From: Bacillota bacterium
GTDB taxonomy: Bacteria > Bacillota > Clostridia > Christensenellales > Aristaeellaceae
Reading direction: 5' to 3'
Length of the DNA: 64,000 nt
Assembly: GCA_023436585.1 (NCBI GenBank)
Contig: JAEZIN010000002.1
Location: 124,001 to 188,000, forward strand
Shown: positions 34,271 to 41,994 of the stretch, piece after piece
Layout: the number at the start of each line of letters is the position of its first letter
Position numbering within the stretch: position 1 is the stretch's first letter
Notes under the pieces: generated by a model
Seen by the model: the letters and a program-made list of their open reading frames with translations, nothing else
Database searches by the model: none
Told to the model about the DNA's origin: nothing
Program-made: the position numbers and the translations under genes

Positions 34271-35245
34271 TTGAAAAAGCTGTTGTCCGTTGCCCTGGTA
34301 TTGATTCTGGCGGCCGCGCTGGCCGCACCGGCCCTGGCGGAGGGCAAAACCGTTTACCTCATTGAAAAGGTCATCGGCAACCAATACTGGTCGGTGCTGG
34401 AGGCGGGCGCCGTGCAGGCCGGCAAGGACCTGGGCTGTACCGTGGTGGTGCAGGGCGTAGGCGCGGAATCCGACATCGAGGGCCAGATCAAGCTGCTGCA
34501 GGATGCCGTGTCCGCAAAGGCCGATGCCATCATCATTGGTCCCGTGGACAGCGTATCCCTGGCCAACCCCGTCCGTGAGGCGTATGAGTCGGGCATCCCG
34601 GTTGTTCTGGTGGATACCACCGTCAGGGGTGATGCCTTCAGCGCCGAGCTGATGACCAACAACATCACCGCCGGCACCATGGCCGCCGAGGAAATGATCA
34701 AGAACCTTACCAAGCTTGGCGTCAAGCCTGAGGAAGAAATCGTCATTGCCATCCAGGTAGGCTCCGCCGGTTCTCAAACGATCATCGACCGGCTGAAGGG
34801 CTTCAACGCGTACTGGGATGCAAACGCGCCCAAGACCTGGAAGGTACTCAACGAGGACATCAAGGTCAACGAAGGCGATGTCAGCAAGGCGGTAGGCTTC
34901 TGCCAGGACTTTTTGACCACCTACCCCAACCTGAAGGGCGTGTTCGGCCCCAACAACGGCTCCACCGTCGGCTTTGTCACCGGCCTTACGGAAGCAGGCC
35001 GCACCGATGTTTGCATGGTAGGCTTTGACTTCTCCAAGGAGATTGAGAACATGATCCTCGGCGGCAAGTTTATCGTCTCCTCCGTGGTGCAGCGCCAGTA
35101 TTTCATGGGCTATGACGGCGTAAAGACCGCTTTGGCCCTGGCGGGTGGCGAGACCATCGCGCAAAAGAGCGTCGACACCGGCGTCATGCTGGTGAATGCC
35201 GAAAACGTAGGCACACCGGAAGTCAACGCGGTGCTGGGACGCTAA
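34271..35245 (+). CDS. Rbs-type sugar ABC importer binding protein
   Basis: The 324-residue periplasmic-binding-protein-like domain has a signal peptide (residues 1-23, ending APALA-EG). Motifs are KVIGNQYWSVLEAGAVQAGK, AKADAIIIGPVDSVSL, TNNITAGTMAAEEMI and DVCMVGFDFSKEIENMI. It starts with TTG after AGGAGGTATTCCC, a near-perfect ribosome site. Last gene of the uronate-linked importer operon. Confidence 0.95.
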   Translation: MKKLLSVALVLILAAALAAPALAEGKTVYLIEKVIGNQYWSVLEAGAVQAGKDLGCTVVVQGVGAESDIEGQIKLLQDAVSAKADAIIIGPVDSVSLANPVREAYESGIPVVLVDTTVRGDAFSAELMTNNITAGTMAAEEMIKNLTKLGVKPEEEIVIAIQVGSAGSQTIIDRLKGFNAYWDANAPKTWKVLNEDIKVNEGDVSKAVGFCQDFLTTYPNLKGVFGPNNGSTVGFVTGLTEAGRTDVCMVGFDFSKEIENMILGGKFIVSSVVQRQYFMGYDGVKTALALAGGETIAQKSVDTGVMLVNAENVGTPEVNAVLGR

Positions 35246-35332
35246 AGATTATCGATAAAGTGGCGCTCTCCCAGGATTTCTTGCCAGATGCTCATGATGC
35301 TTGCATCATCACAACGGCGCATAAGAATTCCG

Positions 35333-35462
35333 GAGCCTTCCCCTTGAGGGGAAGGTGGCGCACAGCGCCAGATGAGGTGTTTTGCTGCACATGTGAAAAT
35401 TGGAATCGACGCCACCTCATCAGTCACCTTCGGTGACAGCTTCCCCTCAAGGGGAAGCCTCT
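35333..35462. repeat. MITE-like palindromic repeat, full copy
   Basis: About 130 nt with inverted ends. The left arm has CTTCCCCTTGAGGGGAAG, GGTGGCGCACAGCGCC and GATGAGGTG. The right arm read in reverse has CTTCCCCTTGAGGGGAAG, GTCACCGAAGGTGAC and GATGAGGTG. Each block is itself a hairpin. It has no coding frame. It fills most of the 35,246-35,539 gap. Confidence 0.85.
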
Positions 35463-35496
35463 ACTGACTCTTTAGCTCATATTCTTAATCCAAAGA

Positions 35497-35530
35497 GAAT
35501 GCCTTTCGTGCTTTTGCGCGAAAGGCATTC
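35497..35530. terminator. Bidirectional terminator between convergent genes
   Basis: GAATGCCTTTCG pairs with CGAAAGGCATTC (12 bp, 10-nt loop) between the importer operon (+) and copZ (-). T runs are weak on both sides. Confidence 0.65.
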
Positions 35531-35539
35531 CTATTAATC

Positions 35540-35746
35540 TTATTTCACTTCATATCCCTGCTCTTCGATCTCCTGCCTGATCCTCTCCACGGGCGCCTTA
35601 TCAGGATCATGCTCCACAGTGACTGTCTTGTCCTTCAGGCTCACCGCTACATTTTTTACGCCGGCCAGTGCGCCCACGGCATTTTTGACCGCTTTTTCGC
35701 AATGGGAGCAGGACATGCCTTCGACATTTAAAAGAACCGTTTGCAT
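35540..35746 (-). CDS. copZ: Copper chaperone, CopZ-like
   Basis: The 68-residue protein is a single heavy-metal-associated domain with the metal motif GMSCSHCEKAVKNAVG (Cys13, Cys16) and the usual ferredoxin-like length. It carries Cu(I) in the cytoplasm to CopA. Last gene of the CsoR-controlled copper operon, 16 nt after the lipoprotein gene. Confidence 0.93.
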   Translation of the reverse strand: MQTVLLNVEGMSCSHCEKAVKNAVGALAGVKNVAVSLKDKTVTVEHDPDKAPVERIRQEIEEQGYEVK

Positions 35747-35762
35747 ATAAGCTTCCTCCCTA

Positions 35763-36434
35763 TTACTGCAGGCTGAAGGGTTTCAGGAATTTATCCACCT
35801 CAATGGGCTTGCCGTTGGCATCATCCACCTTGACCTTGGCGAATACCCAGCCCTCTACCTTGGCGGGATCCACACCGGCTTCGACGAGCATCTTGGGGTC
35901 GAGCACGAACACGATGTCCTTGTCATTGGTGCTCAAATCCTTCGCCCACTCAAACGCGCCGCCGCCCAGGTCTACGCCGTAATGATCCAGCGCGGCATGG
36001 TACTTGATGTTTTCCCGCTTGAGCTCCACGATCTTCTTGAAGGAAGCAAGGGGCGTCGCCTCGCCGCTATAAGTGATGGCCTGGGTCCCCAGCTTCGTGC
36101 CCACCATGAGCATGTTGTCATACGCCATGCCGGCGGGCAGCTTGCTGACATCCAGCCCGGCGTTCACAAAGGGCGTGGCGTCCAGCTCCAGCATCACGTC
36201 GTGGATGGGGCTCTTGCTGAAGTCCTTACTCCAGATAAAGCGCACGGTGCCGTCGGGGGCCTTCAAGGACCAGCCGCCGTTCATTTCGTCTTCCATGACC
36301 AGGTTGGTGGTGGCCGCCATCAGCTTTTCAAAGGAGTTGACAGATTCCGTTCCCACCACATCCAATTGGGTGCAGGAGGCCAGGACAAAGAGCGCCGCCA
36401 GAATGAGAGCCGTCAATGTAAGCTTCTTGAACAT
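35763..36434 (-). CDS. Lipoprotein of unknown function in the copper operon
   Basis: The 223-residue lipoprotein has signal MFKKLTLTALILAALFVLAS and lipobox LASC, so Cys21 would be lipidated. The mature part (MEDEMNGGWSLKAPDGTVRF, DVMLELDATPFVNAGLDVSK) contains no Cys or Met-rich copper motif. It lies between copA and copZ, 33 nt after copA, so a role in extracytoplasmic copper handling is inferred from position only. Confidence 0.85.
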   Translation of the reverse strand: MFKKLTLTALILAALFVLASCTQLDVVGTESVNSFEKLMAATTNLVMEDEMNGGWSLKAPDGTVRFIWSKDFSKSPIHDVMLELDATPFVNAGLDVSKLPAGMAYDNMLMVGTKLGTQAITYSGEATPLASFKKIVELKRENIKYHAALDHYGVDLGGGAFEWAKDLSTNDKDIVFVLDPKMLVEAGVDPAKVEGWVFAKVKVDDANGKPIEVDKFLKPFSLQ

Positions 36435-36467
36435 TTTTGTTACCTTCCTTTTTTTATTAAGTCCCTA

Positions 36468-38930
36468 TCAATGGTTGGGCCTGAACCTTTTCAGGCGCAG
36501 CGCGTTGGAAAGAACCGATACGGAGCTTAGTGCCATGGCGGCCGCCGCGATCACGGGGTTCAACAAAGGTCCGCCAAACAGGTGCAACAGCCCTGCCGCT
36601 ACGGGGATGCCCAGCGTATTGTACGCGAATGCCCAGAACAGGTTTTGCCTTATGTTGCGGATGGTGCTCTTGCTCAGTTGAATGGCCGCGGGCACGTCGT
36701 TTAAGTCGCTCTTCATCAATACGATGTCGGCAGATTCCATGGCCACGTCTGTGCCCGAGCCGATAGCGATGCCTACGTCGGCCTGGGTCAGCGCCGGCGC
36801 GTCGTTGATGCCGTCGCCCACCATGGCCACCTTCCGGCCCTCAGACTGCAGCTTTTTCACCTCGTTGGATTTGTCCTGGGGCAGCACCTCGGCCAAAACC
36901 CTTGTAATACCTACCTGTTTGGCGATGGCCTCCGCCGTCTTTTTGTTGTCGCCCGTAATCATGGCCACTTCGATGCCCATATCATTCAGCCGTTTGATGG
37001 CCTTGGCGCTGCTTTCCTTGACAACGTCGGCCACGGCGATGATGCCCGCGATATGGCCATCCAGGGCTACGTACATGGGCGTTTTGCCTTCGCCCGCCAG
37101 CCGGTCGGATTCCGCGGCCAGCTTAAGGAGGGAAATTTCCCGTTCATCCATCAGCTTTTTATTGCCGATCAGCGTCTTGATGCCGTCAATGACAACTTCG
37201 ATGCCACGGCCTGGGATGGCGGCAAAATCCTCACCCTTTATAAGCGCCAGGCCTTCTTTTTCCGCGCCACGCACGATGGCCGCGCCAAGGGGGTGCTCCG
37301 ATCCTTTTTCGGCGGAAGCCGCAATCTGCAATAGCCTTTCCCTTTTCAGGTCCCCGCTTAGAAGGATATCGGTGACCTCGGGCTTGCCCTCGGTGATGGT
37401 GCCGGTCTTGTCAAATACAATGGTATTGATTTTATGCGTGGTTTCCAGCGCTTCGCCGCCCTTGATAAGGATACCGTACTCCGCGCCCTTGCCCGTGCCC
37501 ACCATGATGGCGGTAGGCGTGGCCAAGCCCAGCGCGCAGGGGCAGGCGATGACCAGCACGGATACGAACACCGTCAGTGCGAAGGAAAGGGATTCTCCGG
37601 CCACCAGCCAGGCACCAAAGACCAGCAGCGCAATCAAACAGACCACCGGCACGAAGTAGCCGGAAACGATATCGGCCATCTTGGCAATGGGGGCCTTGCT
37701 GCCCTGGGCGTCCTCCACCAGCTTGATGATCTGGGCCAGGGCCGTATCGGCGCCCACCTTTTTCGCCTCAAACCGGATGACACCGTTTGCGTTGATGGTG
37801 GCCGCGAACACCTTGTCGCCCGCCTTTTTGTCGATGGGCATGCTTTCGCCCGTGAGCATCGATTCATCCACGGTGGTATTGCCTTCCAGCACAACGCCGT
37901 CCACGGGAATCTTTTCGCCGGGCTTTACCAGGATGATGTCGCCGATCTCCACCTCGTCGATGGGCGTCTCCACTTCCTGGCCGTTCTGAATCACGATGGC
38001 TGTCTTGGGCGCCAGGCCCATCAGCTTCTTGATGGCTTCCGAGGTGCGGCCCTTGGACACAGCCTCCAGCGTCTTGCCCAGCATAATCAAGGTGATGATG
38101 ACGCCGGCCGTTTCAAAGTACAGCTTATCCACGGAGACAAAATGCCCGATGGCGATTTGGTAGGTGTTATACAGGCTGTAGCCGATGGCGGCGGTGGTGC
38201 CGATGGCTATCAGCGAATCCATGTTGGGGCTGCGCTTTATAAGTGCCTTGAAGCCCACCCGGTAGAACTTGTTGCCAGCGATGACGATGGGGATGGTGAG
38301 CAGTATTTCCACCAGCGCGTACACCAGGGGATAGCTCATGGGCTGCAGAAAACGGGGCATGGGCAGGTTCACAAACGTGAGCATAGGCGCCATGGCGATA
38401 TACAAAAGCGGTATGCCGAAGGCGGCCGACACGATGAACTTGATCCACATCACGCGGATCTCTTTTTCCTTGCGCTTTTTGTCCTCATCCACGGTGTTCT
38501 TTTCAGCGCTTAGCGCTTTGTAGCCCAGCTTTTCAATGGTTTGTCGGATAGCGGAAAGCCGCAGCTTTTGCGGGTCGTAAGTCACGGATGCCTTCTCCGT
38601 GGCCAGGTTGACGGACGCTTTTTGAACGCCCTCCAGCTTCGCCAGCGCCTTTTCAATCCTCTGCGCGCAGGCCGCGCAGGTCATGCCGCCGATAGGAATG
38701 GTCACATGGCTGCCCGCTGCTTCCTCCGCTACGCCGTAGCCCGTTTTGACAATGGTCTCCTTTATGTCGCTGCCGCCCAACACGCCCGGATCATACTCCA
38801 CCGTAAGCTTCTCGGTTGCAAAGTTCACGGTTGCGCCTGAAACGCCATTTAACCTGCCTACCGCCTTTTCCACCCGCTGGGCACAGGCCGCGCAGGTCAT
38901 ACCGGTGATCTGAATGGTTTCCTTGTTCAC
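36468..38930 (-). CDS. copA: Copper-exporting P1B ATPase
   Basis: The 820-residue inner-membrane Cu(I) exporter has two N-terminal metal-binding domains, each with GMTCAACAQR (residues about 10 and 78), and eight membrane helices. The transport motif is ACPCALGLATP, and the catalytic Asp is in VFDKTGTITEG. SEHPLG, GDGINDAPAL and the C-terminal motif ALSSVSVLSNALRLKR are typical of CopA. The GTG at 38,930 is preferred by domain alignment; an earlier GTG at 38,972 adds 14 residues. It follows the DUF2318 gene by 57 nt. Confidence 0.95.
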   Translation of the reverse strand: MNKETIQITGMTCAACAQRVEKAVGRLNGVSGATVNFATEKLTVEYDPGVLGGSDIKETIVKTGYGVAEEAAGSHVTIPIGGMTCAACAQRIEKALAKLEGVQKASVNLATEKASVTYDPQKLRLSAIRQTIEKLGYKALSAEKNTVDEDKKRKEKEIRVMWIKFIVSAAFGIPLLYIAMAPMLTFVNLPMPRFLQPMSYPLVYALVEILLTIPIVIAGNKFYRVGFKALIKRSPNMDSLIAIGTTAAIGYSLYNTYQIAIGHFVSVDKLYFETAGVIITLIMLGKTLEAVSKGRTSEAIKKLMGLAPKTAIVIQNGQEVETPIDEVEIGDIILVKPGEKIPVDGVVLEGNTTVDESMLTGESMPIDKKAGDKVFAATINANGVIRFEAKKVGADTALAQIIKLVEDAQGSKAPIAKMADIVSGYFVPVVCLIALLVFGAWLVAGESLSFALTVFVSVLVIACPCALGLATPTAIMVGTGKGAEYGILIKGGEALETTHKINTIVFDKTGTITEGKPEVTDILLSGDLKRERLLQIAASAEKGSEHPLGAAIVRGAEKEGLALIKGEDFAAIPGRGIEVVIDGIKTLIGNKKLMDEREISLLKLAAESDRLAGEGKTPMYVALDGHIAGIIAVADVVKESSAKAIKRLNDMGIEVAMITGDNKKTAEAIAKQVGITRVLAEVLPQDKSNEVKKLQSEGRKVAMVGDGINDAPALTQADVGIAIGSGTDVAMESADIVLMKSDLNDVPAAIQLSKSTIRNIRQNLFWAFAYNTLGIPVAAGLLHLFGGPLLNPVIAAAAMALSSVSVLSNALRLKRFRPNH

Positions 38931-38987
38931 GGTTTTTCCAGCCTTTCCATTGCTTGCCCGGCTTGCATACACCGGGCTTATCTATCA

Positions 38988-39569
38988 TTAACGCTTCCAG
39001 TCGGCGAAGAGTACCTTTGCTTTTTGCATAAGTTCCACCGGGATGGTGATGGTGTTTTCATCCACAATCTTCTCTTCCTCAAGGATCGGCACCGGATTGC
39101 AGCCGCCCTTTACCTTTTCCACATCGCTTGTGCGGAAGCGGTTGCCGCAGTTCTGGCAGACCAGTACGTCTCCTTCCTGCACGTAATATCCCCGGCCCGA
39201 GTCATAACAAACCTGACAGGTGTTAAAGGCTGTGCGTATGGTGCCATCCGGCGCTTTCACAGCCAATACCTCCATCTTGACTCCGTCGACCTCCGCAGGG
39301 TAGAAGGTGGCCGTCTCGGTGATATCCTTGATTTGAATCACCAAGCCGCTGCCCTGGGGGACGGGGGCTTCCGTTGATGCAGCGGCAGCCGCATTCGTGG
39401 CGGGAGCGTTTGTTTGAACCACGGCAGTTCCCGGCTGCGCGGAGGACTGGGTAGCCAGCACGACGGCCAGGATCACAACAGCCAAAGCCGCGATCCCTGA
39501 TAAGTAAATCACCGGCTTTTTTGCTTTCCTGGGGGCCGGCTTTTTATTGTTCTTGTTTGCGTAGGACAT
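38988..39569 (-). CDS. DUF2318 membrane-anchored metal protein
   Basis: The 193-residue protein has a basic N-terminus, one membrane helix (about 22-40) and an Ala/Thr-rich linker. A DUF2318 domain follows with FNTCQVCYDSGRGYY, LVCQNCGNRFRTSDV and GGCNPVPI. The CxxC, CxxC and GGC set suggests metal or iron-sulfur binding outside the membrane. DUF2318 proteins are often linked to iron or metal uptake; here the gene lies between csoR and copA. The ATG is followed by a Lys-rich stretch and matches family starts. Confidence 0.88.
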   Translation of the reverse strand: MSYANKNNKKPAPRKAKKPVIYLSGIAALAVVILAVVLATQSSAQPGTAVVQTNAPATNAAAAASTEAPVPQGSGLVIQIKDITETATFYPAEVDGVKMEVLAVKAPDGTIRTAFNTCQVCYDSGRGYYVQEGDVLVCQNCGNRFRTSDVEKVKGGCNPVPILEEEKIVDENTITIPVELMQKAKVLFADWKR

Positions 39570-39638
39570 TGTTACCGCATCCTTTCTATATTTTTCATTA
39601 TGCCTTTACCCATGACGCAAAAGCATCAGCCACATGCT

Positions 39639-39992
39639 TTATAGAAGCCGGCCGATGGTTGTCAGCAGTTCATCCACCACATCGTCCTCGCCGTTCCTGA
39701 TCTTCTCCACCAGGCAGCCGTGAATGTGGTTCTCCAGCACCATTTTGCTGATGGATGTCAGGGCCGAACGCACCGCGGCGATTTGATTGAGGATGTCGTC
39801 GCAGTATACATCCTTCTCCACCATCCCCTTGATGCCGCGAACCTGCCCTTCCACGCAATTGAGACGCTTGATGAGCGAAGAACGGAGCTTTTCTTCCCGC
39901 ACCGTCATCCTCTGGGCGCAATGAGCGCATACGGCCGATTCCTCCGCCTGGCTGCTCACCATTTGATTATCTTCCCATTCCCTGTTTGCCAA
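39639..39992 (-). CDS. csoR: Copper-sensing repressor CsoR
   Basis: The 117-residue four-helix repressor releases DNA on Cu(I) binding. The Cu ligands are present: Cys in DVYCDDILNQ, and His and Cys in NHIHGCLVEK (His-x3-Cys spacing). An N-terminal extension (about residues 1-33) holds an extra CAHCAQR pair not found in the minimal family. The TTG start at 39,992 follows GGGAGGG; an ATG ten codons on is possible. It is the first gene of the operon and sits next to its own operator. Confidence 0.93.
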   Translation of the reverse strand: MANREWEDNQMVSSQAEESAVCAHCAQRMTVREEKLRSSLIKRLNCVEGQVRGIKGMVEKDVYCDDILNQIAAVRSALTSISKMVLENHIHGCLVEKIRNGEDDVVDELLTTIGRLL

Positions 39993-40025
39993 AGCGTTGT
40001 TCCCTCCCGTGTATGAGATAACACC

Positions 40026-40044
40026 ATACCCCCCTGGGGTGTAT
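40026..40044. promoter_or_regulatory. CsoR operator
   Basis: ATACCCCCCTGGGGTGTAT has the G/C-run pseudo-palindrome with TA-rich ends known for CsoR sites. It covers the predicted transcription start. Confidence 0.85.
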
Positions 40045-40048
40045 CGAC

Positions 40049-40077
40049 AGTATAAAGGCCCTGTTCCAGTTTGTCAA
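40049..40077 (-). promoter_or_regulatory. Copper operon promoter
   Basis: TTGACA (40,072-40,077), 17 nt, TATACT (40,049-40,054) on the minus strand, next to the CsoR operator. The remainder of the 39,993-40,383 gap (40,080-40,360) holds no gene that I can support. Confidence 0.9.
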
Positions 40078-40361
40078 GAGGGAAATCCCAACTTCTTTAG
40101 CCGGGCGGTGCGGCTTTTGTACCATCGTGCCCAAGCGCAAGCCGCCGCCTATTTGACCATGCGCCGGATATAGGTTACAACTGCTTTTTGAAGATTTCAT
40201 GGAGAATGCACTTTTTTAATGAGGCTCGCAATATTTTCAAATGTCATCCGACCATTTTATCTAACCCCCATCAGATATAGCATCAGCTACTGCATGTATC
40301 GCTCTGGAGAGACCCCTCTATTGGGCCCGGAACTGCGGACGCGGAGCAGATACAATCAAAG

Positions 40362-40380
40362 AAAAAGCACCTTGCGGTGC
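40362..40380 (-). terminator. Terminator of the encapsulin/desulfurase operon
   Basis: On the minus strand GCACC-GCAA-GGTGC is followed by TTTTTC. It begins 4 nt past the desulfurase stop. Confidence 0.85.
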
Positions 40381-40383
40381 CTG

Positions 40384-41994
40384 TCATCCGTAAATTTTGG
40401 TTTGCTTCATGCTGTCCAAAGCGCAAACGAGCCTGTCGATTTCTTCCCTCGTATTGTATAGGGCGATGGATGCCCTGACGACGCTGTTTAAGCCGAACCT
40501 TTTTAAAATAGGCTGGGCACAGTGATGGCCCGTGCGGACGGCAATGCCCTGCTCGTTGAGCACGCGCCCCACCTGATCCGGCGTAAAGCCCTCCAGCGTG
40601 AAAGGCAGAATGCTTGCTTTGTGCTTTGACGTGCCCACAAGTGTCAGGCCCTTAATGGCCTGCAGCGCGTTTGCCGCATATGCGTACAGCTGCCTTTCAT
40701 GGCCCGCAATGAAGGGCAGCCCTATTTTCTGCAGATATTGAAGGGCCGAACCCAGGCCGACGGCGTCCGCGATGCTGCCCGTCCCCGCCTCAAACCGGTA
40801 GGGCGCCGCCTTGTAGGAAGACTTTTCGAACGTCACGTCGGAGATCATGCCGCCGCCGCCCTGGTAAGGCGGCATGGCTTCCAGCAGCTCGCGCTTTCCG
40901 TATAAAACACCGATGCCCATGGGGCCCAATGCCTTATGCCCGGAGAAAGCAAAAAAGTCACAGTCCATGGCCTGGACATCTGTCGGCATATGGGCTACGG
41001 ACTGCGCTCCGTCCACCAGCACTTTCGCGTTTACGGCGTGCGCCATGCGCGCCATTTCCTGCACAGGGACTACCGTGCCGATGGCGTTGGAGATTTGAGT
41101 CAGCGCCACCAGCTTTGTTTTTCGGCTCAGAAGCCTTTCGTAGGCAGGAAGCACGACCTGCCCCGTATCATCCACGGGGATGACCTTCAATCTGGCTCCC
41201 TTTTTTGCGCAGACCATCTGCCAGGGCACAATGTTGGCATGGTGCTCCAGCATGGAAACAATGACTTCATCGCCTTCCCCTATGTTGTGTAGGCCAAAGG
41301 ATTGCGCCACCAGGTTGATGCCCTCTGTGGTCCCCCGGACAAACACGATCTCCTCCGGCCCGGCGGCATGGATAAAAGCGGCCGCCTTTGCCCTGGCGTC
41401 TTCATAAGCGTCCGTTGCCCTGGCCGCCAGGTCGTGAGCGCCGCGGTGAACATTGGAGTTTTCATGTTCGTAAAAATAAGCAAGCCGCTCGATGACACAT
41501 TTGGGTTTCTGGGTGGTGGCGGCGTTATCCAGCCAAACAAGGTCTTTTCCGCGTACCCTTTCCTTCAGGATGGGAAAATCCTCCCGTATGGTGTGCACAT
41601 CATAGGATGGCTGCGGCTTGCTGATTTCGGGCACGCAAAGCGGAGAAAACACCATGGGGGGGATGTTATCAAGGCATGGCGGAAAACCACCGGGCATCAG
41701 CGGTGAATAAGGCGCGGAGCTTGGCGCGCCTGGCGGAGCAAACCGCTCTATAGGGGGCTCGGGCACGTCCGGGACTCCGGCGTCATACGGCCCGGTCCTA
41801 TCCCCTTGTTCTTTCTCGCACTCCGGGCAGTCCTCCATGCACGCGGCGTTTTCCTTCTGTTCAAACATCTCGGGGAAATACAATTGCGCCATGCTTTGGG
41901 CCAGGGATGCTATCAGGCCGTCCCCAGGTGCATTCAGACCGGCTAAGTCCATATCCGCCGCAGAGGTACCCATCATAGGGTTACTTGTAGTCAT
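40384..41994 (-). CDS. Cysteine desulfurase with encapsulin cargo-type N-terminal extension
   Basis: Residues 131-536 form a complete type II (SufS-like) PLP cysteine desulfurase. Asn/Asp-Ala-Ala-Thr stands near the start (WLDNAATTQKP), the PLP Lys354 lies in FSGHKALGPMGIG and the sulfur-accepting Cys492 in RTGHHCAQPILKRFG. Residues 1-130 are extra. They comprise an amphipathic segment LIASLAQSMAQLYFPEMFEQ, a Cys cluster (Cys52, 56, 59 in CMEDCPEC), and a disordered Pro-rich stretch to residue 129. Such extensions target desulfurases into family 2A encapsulins. The ATG lies inside the end of the shell gene (14-nt overlap) with AGGG upstream. It would release sulfur from cysteine inside the shell. 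Confidence 0.95.
   Translation of the reverse strand: MTTSNPMMGTSAADMDLAGLNAPGDGLIASLAQSMAQLYFPEMFEQKENAACMEDCPECEKEQGDRTGPYDAGVPDVPEPPIERFAPPGAPSSAPYSPLMPGGFPPCLDNIPPMVFSPLCVPEISKPQPSYDVHTIREDFPILKERVRGKDLVWLDNAATTQKPKCVIERLAYFYEHENSNVHRGAHDLAARATDAYEDARAKAAAFIHAAGPEEIVFVRGTTEGINLVAQSFGLHNIGEGDEVIVSMLEHHANIVPWQMVCAKKGARLKVIPVDDTGQVVLPAYERLLSRKTKLVALTQISNAIGTVVPVQEMARMAHAVNAKVLVDGAQSVAHMPTDVQAMDCDFFAFSGHKALGPMGIGVLYGKRELLEAMPPYQGGGGMISDVTFEKSSYKAAPYRFEAGTGSIADAVGLGSALQYLQKIGLPFIAGHERQLYAYAANALQAIKGLTLVGTSKHKASILPFTLEGFTPDQVGRVLNEQGIAVRTGHHCAQPILKRFGLNSVVRASIALYNTREEIDRLVCALDSMKQTKIYG

Noticed and set aside
40384..41994. That the 130-residue N-terminal extension of the desulfurase is a start-site artefact
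   Set aside because: The ATG has an upstream AGGG and overlaps the shell gene end. The extension has ordered features (amphipathic helix, Cys cluster), and cargo desulfurases of 2A encapsulins are known to carry such domains.
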